Assembly (NCBI GenBank): GCA_031254905.1
Contig: JAIRTN010000048.1
Span: 1-10,497, forward strand
DNA length: 10,497 nucleotides
Reading direction: 5' to 3'
Origin: Coriobacteriales bacterium
GTDB taxonomy: Bacteria > Actinomycetota > Coriobacteriia > Coriobacteriales > UBA8131
Both the position numbers and the translations under genes were made by a program. The notes beneath the pieces were generated by a model that saw only the letters and a program-made list of their open reading frames with translations, was not told the origin of the DNA and did not search any database. Below are positions 1-5,951 of the stretch, piece by piece (within the stretch, counting starts at the first letter, position 1; the number at the start of each line of letters is the position of its first letter).

Positions 1-96
1 ATGGAAGAAGCAGAGCAGATGGCACGAAGCGGCGCTCGTTTTGACAATCTGGTAGACATGATGGCCGCTCTTGAAAAAGAAGTTGCCAATGCTTAA
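1..96 (+). CDS. RelB/DinJ-type antitoxin, C-terminal fragment (5' end outside window)
   Basis: The frame is open from the first base and ends in TAA at 94-96, giving 31 visible residues. The composition (a Glu/Ala-rich helix ending in MMAALEKEVANA) fits the C-terminal, toxin-wrapping part of RelB/DinJ antitoxins, which are usually 80-95 aa, so most of the gene including the ribbon-helix-helix DNA-binding part should lie to the left. The main support is context: its stop overlaps by 8 bp the ATG of a YafQ-like toxin remnant, the classic antitoxin-toxin translational coupling. The ATG at position 1 is probably internal rather than the start. In the family the antitoxin neutralises the toxin and represses its own operon. 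The family assignment rests on context and a short stretch, so it is moderate. Confidence 0.5.
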   Translation: MEEAEQMARSGARFDNLVDMMAALEKEVANA

Positions 97-229
97 ATCC
101 GACTTTGCATCGAGTTTCCCTCGTGACATCAAGCGGTGCCGGAAAAAACAGAACTGGGTCCTTTTGTATAAGGCTACTAATGACGCTGTTATCTTTATCA
201 GAACGGGTACTCACGACGAAGTATTGTAG
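89..229 (+). pseudogene. YafQ-type mRNA interferase toxin with internal in-frame deletion
   Basis: This is a 46-aa ORF starting inside the antitoxin stop region (ATG at 89-91, TAG at 227-229). The first ~20 residues (MLKSDFASSFPRDIKRCRKK) resemble helix 1 of YafQ/RelE-superfamily toxins. Residues 23-46 (W, then VLLYK, then IRTGTHDEVL) match the conserved C-terminal strands. The middle of a normal ~90-aa YafQ is absent, including the DHxLxG and RxxHxxxDW region. Compared with E. coli YafQ from memory, W23, R38 and H42 keep the exact spacing of W68, R83 and H87. The equivalents of H50 and H63 are gone, and N22 sits where D67 should be. The simplest reading is an in-frame deletion of about 43 codons that removed catalysis while leaving antitoxin coupling intact. 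An alternative is a functional miniature protein, for example one that still binds the antitoxin. Confidence 0.65.
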
Positions 230-304
230 AACTTATATTGGAAAGTTTTCCTGCTAAGGAAAGAATTGTGTCGTTGTCCAAGCAAGCGGGCGCGTTTGCT
301 TCGT

Positions 305-326
305 GTCCGTCCCATGTCCGTCCCAT
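305..326 (+). repeat. Two tandem copies of an 11-bp repeat
   Basis: GTCCGTCCCAT occurs twice back to back (305-315 and 316-326), just upstream of the promoter of the second toxin-antitoxin pair. The copies are identical. It could be part of an upstream binding region for the antitoxin or a replication-slippage product. No function is shown. Confidence 0.6.
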
Positions 327-344
327 TCCTTTTGTGCGTAGTTC

Positions 345-353
345 TGCTATACT
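345..353 (+). promoter_or_regulatory. Extended -10 promoter of the phd/vapC-type operon
   Basis: The sequence TGCTATACT gives an extended -10 (TG at 345-346, TATACT at 348-353). The region where a -35 would fall (about 325-331) is a poor match, which extended -10 promoters tolerate. Transcription would start near 360, leaving a leader of about 30 nt before the ATG at 391. A perfect palindrome directly abuts the -10. Confidence 0.5.
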
Positions 354-363
354 TAACTAGTTA
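354..363. promoter_or_regulatory. Perfect 10-bp palindrome, candidate antitoxin operator
   Basis: TAACTAGTTA is a perfect palindrome beginning one base after the -10 hexamer, so it should cover the transcription start. Phd/YefM antitoxins are known to bind short palindromes at their own promoters and to repress, with the toxin as co-repressor. The position fits conditional autoregulation of the downstream pair. Binding itself is inferred. Confidence 0.45.
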
Positions 364-390
364 CTGTTGGTCAAGTATCAGGAGATGGCT

Positions 391-621
391 ATGGACTGCA
401 TGAGTATTTATGAGGCCAAGACAGGGTTTTCTGCTCTGATTGACAAGGTGCAGAAGGGCTCAACGGTTCTCATCACCAAAAGGGGAGAGGCTGTTGCCAA
501 GATAGTTCCGCTCAGCACTGCCGACAACAAGCGAAAGTTGGGCCTCATGTCCTTGCCTGAACTGCCGGATAGCTTCTTCGAGCCTCTGCCCGAAGAAGAA
601 CTCGGACTTTGGGGAGTGTAG
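391..621 (+). CDS. phd: Phd/YefM-family antitoxin
   Basis: The product is 76 aa. Residues 4-40 (SIYEAKTGFSALIDKVQKG, then VLITKRGEAVAKIVPL) are the Phd/YefM N-terminal fold that binds DNA as a dimer. The acidic C-terminal part (PEEELGL) is the flexible toxin-binding segment. The start is ATG 391 because AGGAG at 380-384 lies 6 nt upstream. The upstream TTG at 367 and the ATG at 385 are poorly placed relative to that site. The gene ends 2 nt before the PIN-domain toxin ORF, a typical coupled antitoxin-toxin arrangement. It should neutralise the RNase and repress the operon through the palindrome at 354-363. Length and motifs are normal for the family, and nothing suggests decay. Confidence 0.88.
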   Translation: MDCMSIYEAKTGFSALIDKVQKGSTVLITKRGEAVAKIVPLSTADNKRKLGLMSLPELPDSFFEPLPEEELGLWGV

Positions 622-623
622 GG

Positions 624-1013
624 ATGAGGCTCCTTCTCGATACCCATACCTTTTATTGGATGCTCAGTCATCCCGAGCGCCTTGGGGCCGCTGCCTTGGA
701 AAGTCTTGAGGATAACTCGAACGAACTCTTTTTGTCGGCGGCATCTCTTTGGGAAATCGCGACGAAACACCGGATTGGGAAGTTTCCTGCCGGTGCTGTT
801 TTGATAAGCAGTCTCCGGACGCTTTTGACGGAGATGAAGATACAGCCCCTTTCGATTTCGATGGAGCATGCGACGGTGGCTGGCTCTCTTGAATGGGAGC
901 ATCGAGACCCCTTCGATAGAATGATTGCGGCGCAATGCATCGTTGAGAAGCTGACCCTTGTGTCCAAGGACGACGCGTTTAGAGATGTGTCCGCGATTAG
1001 TCTTATCTGGTGA
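624..1013 (+). CDS. vapC: PIN-domain ribonuclease toxin (VapC-type, Sll0205-like)
   Basis: The product is 129 aa, a complete single PIN domain expected to be a Mg-dependent endoribonuclease. VapC-type toxins usually cut tRNA or rRNA and stop translation. The acidic metal-binding residues are visible: D6 in LLLDTHTF, E44 in SLWEIATK, D95 and D98 in HRDPFDRMIAAQ, and D116 in LVSKDDAF. The WEIA.K..IGK and DPFDRMIAAQ signatures are those of the PIN subgroup normally paired with Phd/YefM antitoxins. The start is ATG 624, with GGGGAG at 611-616 placed 7 nt upstream inside the antitoxin gene. No frameshift or missing catalytic residue is seen, so the pair looks functional. The RNA target cannot be read from the sequence. 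Confidence 0.9.
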   Translation: MRLLLDTHTFYWMLSHPERLGAAALESLEDNSNELFLSAASLWEIATKHRIGKFPAGAVLISSLRTLLTEMKIQPLSISMEHATVAGSLEWEHRDPFDRMIAAQCIVEKLTLVSKDDAFRDVSAISLIW

Positions 1014-1051
1014 GCTGGGGCGTTGACTGCTAACAGGTCGTGCTATTTTGG

Positions 1052-1075
1052 AGCGAAGTGGGTTCGGCGCTTTTT
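1052..1075. terminator. Weak candidate terminator between convergent genes
   Basis: AGCG (1052-1055) can pair with CGCT (1068-1071), and an alternative CGAA/TTCG pairing exists inside. A run of five T follows at 1071-1075 on the plus strand. This is the only terminator-like structure between the toxin gene and the end of the minus-strand membrane-protein gene. The stem is short and imperfect, so support is low. Confidence 0.25.
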
Positions 1076-2960
1076 ACGTAGTGGTGGCGGGAGCGCCGTC
1101 AGTGCCAGCGCCACCTCCTCCGCCTCCGCCCGACGCAGCGCTACCACCGCCAGCGCCTCCGCCCGCACCACCGCCATCGTTCCCGGCAGCGGCGCCGATA
1201 GCGGGGGCCAGTATCTCCAGACTTTCCACCACGCAGACAGAGCCGCTGTCGTAGTAACTCAGTTTCACCGTGTCGCCCTCAGCCAGCATCAGCACGTTGA
1301 GCAGGGCCGGCAGCGCGCAGTCGTAGATGCGTTCATCGCCAGCAATGGTCAGGTAGAAGTGCGAGTTGCCATCAATAACGGCGGTGGCGACGCGTTCAAC
1401 TACGCCGGTCGCACTCTTGCCCGCCAAGGGTTCTCCGTCCGGCAGTTCGACGCCGTTGGTTACGAGTAGCGCCTTATAGTTTTGTTGGCAGCGTTCAACC
1501 GTGTCTCCTACCGCGACGTTTTGATAGCGCTGAATGTCGAGCATGGCGTACATCTTCACCAGTCCGGCGTTGTCTTTAAGCGCCATGAAGTAGGTGGGCT
1601 GGCTGTTGATGTTGAGCAGCAGCGGGAAGGTCGCCCGGTAGCCGAGGTGTTGCACCTGCCCCTGAGCGGAGTTCATGGCCGAATCCTCGGTTGCGCCGGC
1701 AATGGGGTAGAAGTGCGACTCCTTTGTTCGCTGGTTGACCAGCAAAAACCCGACAATCGAGTTATCCGAAACCGCCGAGGTGACGCCCGTGTAGACCCAA
1801 ACATCATCATCTTTGGCGATGTAGTTGTAGCCCGGCAGCCCGTCGCCGCCCGGCGTAGTCTGGATGACGCCCTCTTGTCCAATCCAAGAGTTGAGCCAAC
1901 CCGAGCGGTAGGCTCCAAACCAGTTGTATTGCTCAACGAGCAGTTCCGCCGGGAACACGCGGTCTACCCAACTGGGGCAGTCCTCGATGGCAAGGTCTTG
2001 AAACTCCCCGGTCGTCGCGTCGCAGAGTACGACGCGCCTGATATCCGTCCCACCGAACAGGCCAATGGTGCGCGTCTGTACCGGGCAGACCCACCAAGGC
2101 TTGCCGTCCTCATCAATCTCAAAGGACTTCTGGTCGAACATATAGAAGGGGAAGTTAAGCTGTACGTGGCGGTCGATATTGCGCCCGAAGGGCTCGGACT
2201 GCGAATAGAGGATGGGGTCGGACAGGCGCACAATCTCGGTGTTTTGTGTGGTCATATCGACAAGAACGTAGGCGGGTATGCCCTCCTCGCGATTGTTGAA
2301 CCACTTGAAGAAGTCGGCGTAGCCAAGTGGGCTGACCCGCACCGGGTGCCCCCTATAGTTTATCTGGCTGTATATCGTGGAAATCTCAAACTGGCTCACG
2401 TACTCCGGTATCGAGCCCATGACGCGGTTGCCAAGCAGCGCCGCCGAGTCGCGGTCGATAATGGGTATCTCCGCGTAATCTACCTCGCTGATGTTTGCGG
2501 AGAAGTCGCGCTCCTCAGGAACAAGCACCGCGGCATAGCGCTCGGCGTTGCCCGGGAAGATGACCGAGGAGAGGATGCTGCCGATAAGCACCGCGGCAAG
2601 GACGGCAACCGGCACATACGAGAGGAGGCGGAAAACCTTCGACGTGCTCGGGGAGGCCTTGCGTTTTGCCGTGCCGCGAGCAAGAAGCTGCGCGCGGATG
2701 CGAAAGAACGCAAACAGCGGCAGCAAAACAAATATAGTAACAAAGGTCCATGTGTCAACGCTGTGGATGTTGATTGCCGGATGAAACCACCAGTACGCTG
2801 CCAGCGCGGCGGGAATAATGATGATGAGAAGGGCGATAAACAGACGCTTCATCAACCGCCCCAGCCGCTCCGACTGCTCCTGCGAGGAACTTGCCCACGC
2901 TGATTCCTTTCCTCCGAGCGAATCAATCAACTCCTGCCATGTCATATTTCGTTTCGTCAC
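1074..2960 (-). CDS. Membrane-anchored protein of unknown function, possible OB-like domain and Gly-rich tail
   Basis: The product is 628 aa. The start is GTG at 2960-2958 with AGGAG (complement of 2966-2970) 5 nt upstream; an internal ATG five codons later is the alternative. A polar N-terminus (1-38) precedes three hydrophobic segments at about 40-59, 71-87 and 114-135. A long soluble region (136-585) rich in Trp, Tyr and Gly follows, probably outside the membrane. It has beta-rich stretches such as the segment around 272-325 ([24 protein letters not shown]), loosely reminiscent of PepSY-like repeats. Residues 517-584 could form an OB-like barrel. The tail 590-628 is mostly Gly, Ala, Ser and Thr. 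I recall similar uncharacterised proteins in gut Gram-positives but cannot verify this. No catalytic motif is recognised and no function is assigned. It is monocistronic, divergent from rpsP and convergent with the toxin gene. Confidence 0.85.
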   Translation of the reverse strand: MTKRNMTWQELIDSLGGKESAWASSSQEQSERLGRLMKRLFIALLIIIIPAALAAYWWFHPAINIHSVDTWTFVTIFVLLPLFAFFRIRAQLLARGTAKRKASPSTSKVFRLLSYVPVAVLAAVLIGSILSSVIFPGNAERYAAVLVPEERDFSANISEVDYAEIPIIDRDSAALLGNRVMGSIPEYVSQFEISTIYSQINYRGHPVRVSPLGYADFFKWFNNREEGIPAYVLVDMTTQNTEIVRLSDPILYSQSEPFGRNIDRHVQLNFPFYMFDQKSFEIDEDGKPWWVCPVQTRTIGLFGGTDIRRVVLCDATTGEFQDLAIEDCPSWVDRVFPAELLVEQYNWFGAYRSGWLNSWIGQEGVIQTTPGGDGLPGYNYIAKDDDVWVYTGVTSAVSDNSIVGFLLVNQRTKESHFYPIAGATEDSAMNSAQGQVQHLGYRATFPLLLNINSQPTYFMALKDNAGLVKMYAMLDIQRYQNVAVGDTVERCQQNYKALLVTNGVELPDGEPLAGKSATGVVERVATAVIDGNSHFYLTIAGDERIYDCALPALLNVLMLAEGDTVKLSYYDSGSVCVVESLEILAPAIGAAAGNDGGGAGGGAGGGSAASGGGGGGGAGTDGAPATTT

Positions 2961-3058
2961 AACTTCTCCTCTGGTATGGGCCTTTCACAACTGCCAACAG
3001 TATGACACAGAAGGGTCTTTGGGACTCCGAAACGCCATCGGGCGGTATAGTTCTTGTT

Positions 3059-3170
3059 TTATACACACGCCGCGCGTTTTCCACACGTATTTTCCACATG
3101 CGTTTCCCGCACGCATTCCCCGCGTGCACTCCTCGCGCATTTTCCTGCATTTTCCCGTACGTTTTCTAGC
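3059..3170 (+). repeat. Degenerate ~13-bp tandem array with DnaA-box-like elements
   Basis: The 292-bp gap between the divergent membrane-protein gene and rpsP contains an iterated motif. TTATACACA (3059-3067) matches the DnaA-box consensus TTATNCACA. TTTTCCACA follows at 3077-3085 and again at 3090-3098. Progressively degenerate copies follow at 3103, 3116 and 3129 (exact 13-bp steps), then TTTTCC-like copies at 3140, 3150 and 3162 with 10-12 bp steps. All are in the same orientation. The rest of the gap shows no convincing promoter: a TATCAT at 3192-3197 lacks a partner -35. DnaA binding is inferred. The array could instead be a simple minisatellite or a site for another regulator. Confidence 0.55.
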
Positions 3171-3252
3171 GCCTTTTGCCCTCTTTTGTTGTATCATTAA
3201 CGGTTGCTGGTTTTACCTCTTTATCCGACAGCATTCATCAAAGGAGTTCGTT

Positions 3253-3498
3253 TTGGCAGTAAAGATTCGATTGGCACGTCACGGTGCCAAAAAGGCACCC
3301 TACTACCGTGTGGTTGTCACCGACGCGCGCTCGCCGCGCGACGGCCGCTTCATCGAGGAAGTCGGTCGTTACAATCCTTGTACCGAGCCTGCCTACGTAA
3401 AGCTCGACTTGGAGAAAATCGACAGGTGGCTCAAAAACGGCGCTCAGCCCACAGAGATTGTTTCCAAGCTCGTAGGCGAGGCGCGGAAGGCGGAGTGA
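3253..3498 (+). CDS. rpsP: 30S ribosomal protein S16
   Basis: The product is 81 aa, the normal length for bacterial S16, which binds 16S rRNA in the 30S body and helps early assembly. The N-terminal signature is plain: [20 protein letters not shown], then [19 protein letters not shown]. The C-terminal part ([23 protein letters not shown]) is equally typical. The start is an unusual TTG at 3253-3255, chosen because AGGAG at 3242-3246 is 6 nt upstream and the protein then begins exactly where the family does. In-frame sequence further upstream runs through the repeat array and is not protein-like. It is the first gene of the rpsP-khpA-rimM-trmD-lepB cluster and ends 4 nt before khpA. Confidence 0.96.
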   Translation: MAVKIRLARHGAKKAPYYRVVVTDARSPRDGRFIEEVGRYNPCTEPAYVKLDLEKIDRWLKNGAQPTEIVSKLVGEARKAE

Positions 3499-3502
3499 AG
3501 CA

Positions 3503-3772
3503 ATGGCCGGACAGCAGGGAGATGCCGTCGGCCTCGTGCAAAGCATCATTGTCTCACTGGTCGATGACCCTGAGCAGGTGAGCATCACGAGTTCGCAAAA
3601 CGATGACACCCTCGTCATCGAGGTCCACGTCGCGCCCGACGACACCGGAAAGGTCATTGGGCGCCAAGGCAGGATTATCAAGGCAATCAGGACGCTCACA
3701 CGCGCGGCGTCGTCTTACGCGGGCGGCGCACGCATCGAAGTCGAAGTCATGGACCAAGAAACCCTCGGTTGA
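3503..3772 (+). CDS. khpA: KH-domain RNA-binding protein KhpA
   Basis: The product is 89 aa and consists almost entirely of one KH domain. The GxxG loop is GRQG at residues 53-56 within VIGRQGRIIKAIRTLTRAA, and the flanking strands (TLVIEVHVAP and ARIEVEVMD) complete the fold. KhpA proteins are small RNA chaperones that, in Gram-positives, often work with KhpB/Jag and affect cell division and envelope gene expression. The gene's usual place is directly after rpsP and before rimM, as here. The start is ATG 3503 with GGAG at 3492-3495 in the end of rpsP. Seven bases separate its stop from the rimM start, so translation is probably coupled. The KhpB partner is not in the window. Confidence 0.93.
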   Translation: MAGQQGDAVGLVQSIIVSLVDDPEQVSITSSQNDDTLVIEVHVAPDDTGKVIGRQGRIIKAIRTLTRAASSYAGGARIEVEVMDQETLG

Positions 3773-3779
3773 GAACACC

Positions 3780-4310
3780 GTGGCGAGGTATCGTCGCATC
3801 GCGCGCATAAGTCGAAGCAAAGGCCTCTCGGGCCACGTGATGGCAGTTCCGCTTGACGACAGGCCCCTCCAACTCAAGGACGACATGCGGCTGTGGGTCG
3901 TACCTCCCAGCCACGGGCTCATCCGCGAAACGCGCGTCCTCTCCGTCGCCGCGCGCGACGCTCAGGCGCTACTTGCGCTCGAGGGCGTAACAACGCGCGC
4001 CACCGCTCAGCGCCTCGAGGGCCGCTACCTGCTGGCTCTCGCCAAAGACTGCGATGAAGAACAAGATAATGGGGACAAGGACGGGCGCGGTGCTGCTCGC
4101 CCCTCTACCGGCATGACAGTCATAGACGAACGCCACGGCTTGCTCGGCACCATCGTTGAGGAGCGACAAGGGGTTGCGCAGGCGCTCTGGGTGATAGACG
4201 GCCCCTTCGGCGAAGTTCTTATCCCCGTTGTAAAGGAATTTATCCGCACGCGCGACGCGACCACCGTGACGGTTGTCTTACCCCCCGGCCTGTTGGAGTT
4301 GAATCGTTGA
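3780..4310 (+). CDS. rimM: Ribosome maturation factor RimM
   Basis: The product is 176 aa, the usual RimM length. RimM binds S19 and helps the 30S head mature. The N-terminal barrel starts with RRIARISRSKGLSGHV, a diverged form of the family's GxIxxxHGLxGE opening; the usual HG is replaced by SKG. An acidic linker (about 90-110) leads to the PRC-barrel domain, with GMTVIDERHGLLGTI at 111-125, IPVVKEFI near 148-155 and a terminal PPGLLEL. The start is GTG 3780, because earlier in-frame codons overlap khpA and do not resemble RimM. The ribosome site is weak (TTGAG 6 nt upstream), suggesting coupling to khpA. The stop TGA shares its last base with the trmD ATG. The N-domain divergence lowers certainty slightly, but gene order supports the call. 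Confidence 0.92.
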   Translation: MARYRRIARISRSKGLSGHVMAVPLDDRPLQLKDDMRLWVVPPSHGLIRETRVLSVAARDAQALLALEGVTTRATAQRLEGRYLLALAKDCDEEQDNGDKDGRGAARPSTGMTVIDERHGLLGTIVEERQGVAQALWVIDGPFGEVLIPVVKEFIRTRDATTVTVVLPPGLLELNR

Positions 4311-5038
4311 TGCGCATAGAAACACTCTCGGTTTTTCCGCAGATGTTCGAGGCGCCCATGAGCCTGTCTATCCTTGGGCGGGCGCGCAAGGCGGGCATCC
4401 TCGATTTTGTCGCCCATGATTTGCGCGACTGGACGCACGATAACCACAACACCACCGACGATGAACCCTATGGCGGCGGCGCGGGCCAATTGATGAAGGT
4501 TGAGCCGGTTTTTGAGGCGCTTGACGAGTTGCTGCGCGATGAGCCGGCGCACGTGCTATTTTTTACACCGGCTGGACGCCCCTTTACGCAGCAAATTGCC
4601 GAGCAATTGGCCGAGGAGAGCCGTCTTATCATGGTTTGCGGCCGTTATGAGGGCTTCGATGAGCGGGTGTATACCCGCGCCGACCTCTCGCTGAGCCTTG
4701 GGGATTATGTTTTGACCGGCGGCGAGCTTGCGGCCATGGTTGTGAGCGACGCGGTTTGTCGCCTGTTGCCCGGTGTTTTGGGTGATGAGCAATCGCCACT
4801 CGACGAGTCCTTCTCCACAGGGCTCCTTGAATATCCGCAGTACACGCGCCCCGCCTCGTACCGCGGCATGGATGTTCCTGAGGTACTTCTTTCAGGCAAC
4901 CATCGAATGATAGCGGAGTGGCGGCGCAAACAGTCTATAATCAGGACAGCGCAACTGCGCCCCGATTTGCTCGAAGGGGCACAGTTGACCGAACGCGAAT
5001 GGGAATGGGCGCGCTCCTGTCTGAAAAGAGGCTGTTGA
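4310..5038 (+). CDS. trmD: tRNA (guanine-37-N1)-methyltransferase TrmD
   Basis: The product is 242 aa. TrmD uses S-adenosylmethionine to methylate G37 next to the anticodon, which prevents +1 frameshifting. It is a SPOUT-fold homodimer with a trefoil knot. Visible motifs in order: YGGGAGQLMK (54-63), FFTPAGRPF (84-92), MVCGRYEGFDERV (108-120), SLGDYVLTGGELAAM (129-143) forming the SAM-binding knot, then DESFSTGLLEYPQYTRP (165-181) and LLSGNHRMIAEWRR (193-206). Length and all core motifs are normal. ATG 4310 is preferred over the TTG one codon earlier because family members begin MRI/MRF, although the GGAG at 4295-4298 is nearer ideal spacing for the TTG. It overlaps the rimM stop by one base and ends 5 nt before lepB. 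rplS, often the next gene in other bacteria, is absent. Confidence 0.97.
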   Translation: MRIETLSVFPQMFEAPMSLSILGRARKAGILDFVAHDLRDWTHDNHNTTDDEPYGGGAGQLMKVEPVFEALDELLRDEPAHVLFFTPAGRPFTQQIAEQLAEESRLIMVCGRYEGFDERVYTRADLSLSLGDYVLTGGELAAMVVSDAVCRLLPGVLGDEQSPLDESFSTGLLEYPQYTRPASYRGMDVPEVLLSGNHRMIAEWRRKQSIIRTAQLRPDLLEGAQLTEREWEWARSCLKRGC

Positions 5039-5043
5039 ATCCT

Positions 5044-5841
5044 ATGAAGACCCAGAATAATCTCAGCGAGATTGATTACGGCGCACCCGGCGGCATTGCG
5101 CCTAGCGTGCCCGGCGCACCCGGTGTACCCGGCGTGTCCGTCGAAGGGAGCGATGGCTACAGCGCACCCGGTGACTTCGGCATCCCCTCTGTACTCGGCG
5201 CCCCCGCTGCCCCCGAGCCAACCCCCGAATCCCCCTCAGAGCCAGCACCCGAGCCTACCCCCGAGCGCCGCGCTGGCCGCCATGCCAGACGCAGAAAGCG
5301 GCGCATTCTCCGCGAGATTGTCGAGATACTGATTTTCATCGCGCTCGCGGTGGTTCTCACAACGCTGATTCGCACCTTCGTCATCGACAACTACGAAATC
5401 CCAACCGGCTCGATGGAGCCGACCATCGAAGTAGACGACCGCCTCTTTGCGGAGAAGGTAAGCTATCATTTCGTCGCGCCGAAGCAAGGCGACATCGTAA
5501 CCTTCCAAGACCCCGTTCAGCCGGGCCGCATACTCATCAAGCGCTGCATCGCCACGGGCGGGCAGACCGTCGACCTCATAGACGGCATCGTATACATCGA
5601 CGGGGTTCCGCTTTATGAGCCCTACACGCACGGCAAGCTCTCCCTGCCTCTCGAGACAGTGAGTGGCCTGCGCATCGAGTATCCCTATACCGTGCCCGAG
5701 GGCTCGGTTTGGATGATGGGCGACAACCGCACGAGTTCGCTCGACAGCAGACATTTCGGTCCGGTGCCGGAAGACGACCTCATCGGTAAGGCCCTGTTCA
5801 GGTTCTTGCCTCTGAACAGGTTTGGGCCCATTGATGACTAG
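5044..5841 (+). CDS. lepB: Signal peptidase I, with Pro/Gly-rich N-terminal extension
   Basis: The product is 265 aa. LepB cleaves signal peptides from exported proteins at the outer face of the membrane. The catalytic serine is S123 in PTGSMEPTI. The general-base lysine is K166 in [11 protein letters not shown]. The [16 protein letters not shown] box (227-241) completes the S26 family signature. One membrane anchor lies at about 92-113, preceded by a basic stretch (RHARRRKRR) that keeps the N-terminus inside. Residues 12-76 form a long low-complexity cytoplasmic extension with PGVPG-like triplets followed by Pro/Glu repeats, longer than in minimal LepB proteins. ATG 5044 is the first plausible start after trmD; AGAGG at 5027-5031 is 12 nt upstream, rather far, so translation may depend on trmD. 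A 9-bp inverted repeat sits in the last codons. Confidence 0.95.
   Translation: MKTQNNLSEIDYGAPGGIAPSVPGAPGVPGVSVEGSDGYSAPGDFGIPSVLGAPAAPEPTPESPSEPAPEPTPERRAGRHARRRKRRILREIVEILIFIALAVVLTTLIRTFVIDNYEIPTGSMEPTIEVDDRLFAEKVSYHFVAPKQGDIVTFQDPVQPGRILIKRCIATGGQTVDLIDGIVYIDGVPLYEPYTHGKLSLPLETVSGLRIEYPYTVPEGSVWMMGDNRTSSLDSRHFGPVPEDDLIGKALFRFLPLNRFGPIDD
5793..5820 (+). other. Perfect 9-bp inverted repeat (hairpin) at the end of lepB
   Basis: CCTGTTCAG (5793-5801) and CTGAACAGG (5812-5820) are perfect reverse complements separated by a 10-nt loop, and only TTT follows. It lies inside the last 16 codons of lepB, 130 nt before glyQS. In RNA it would form a stable stem that might act as a weak terminator, processing site or 3' stabiliser between lepB and glyQS. 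The short T run argues against a strong intrinsic terminator. Confidence 0.5.
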
Positions 5842-5951
5842 GGATGAGGAAGCGCGCCACCCCGGTGCAGCCGCACGCACCACCATCCCGACGCGGCGAC
5901 ACCACGCAGCAGCATAGCCACCCCGCTTTCTCAAAGACGAAAGGACAGTGT

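Noticed and set aside
240..262. Alternating GGAAA/TTTCC arms (240-244, 247-252, 257-262) that could form a small hairpin or an alternative-pairing switch.
   Set aside because: The stems are 5-6 bp and mostly A-T, with no T run after them and no gene requiring such control. Chance is a fair explanation.
1482..2903. A 473-codon open frame on the plus strand opposite the membrane-protein gene.
   Set aside because: It is antisense to a gene with clear membrane segments and a good ribosome site. Its translation is rich in Arg/Val/Glu with no recognisable domain, the usual shadow of a GC-rich gene.
3192..3197. TATCAT as the -10 box of the rpsP promoter.
   Set aside because: No acceptable -35 lies 16-18 bp upstream, so it cannot be supported from sequence alone.
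2818..3252. An N-terminal extension of S16 and short ORFs with repeated peptides (such as NACGKRMWK) on either strand across the rpsP upstream gap.
   Set aside because: The repeated peptides only translate the 13-bp DNA repeat array. S16 proteins begin at the TTG behind AGGAG.
5844..5951. A longer glyQS start at ATG 5844.
   Set aside because: The added 36 residues are low-complexity and unlike any GlyQ start, while GTG 5952 has a well-spaced AAGGA and begins exactly at the family's N-terminus.
5842..5951. A T-box or other riboswitch upstream of glyQS.
   Set aside because: The gap is only 110 nt and shows no T-box consensus, specifier stem or antiterminator.
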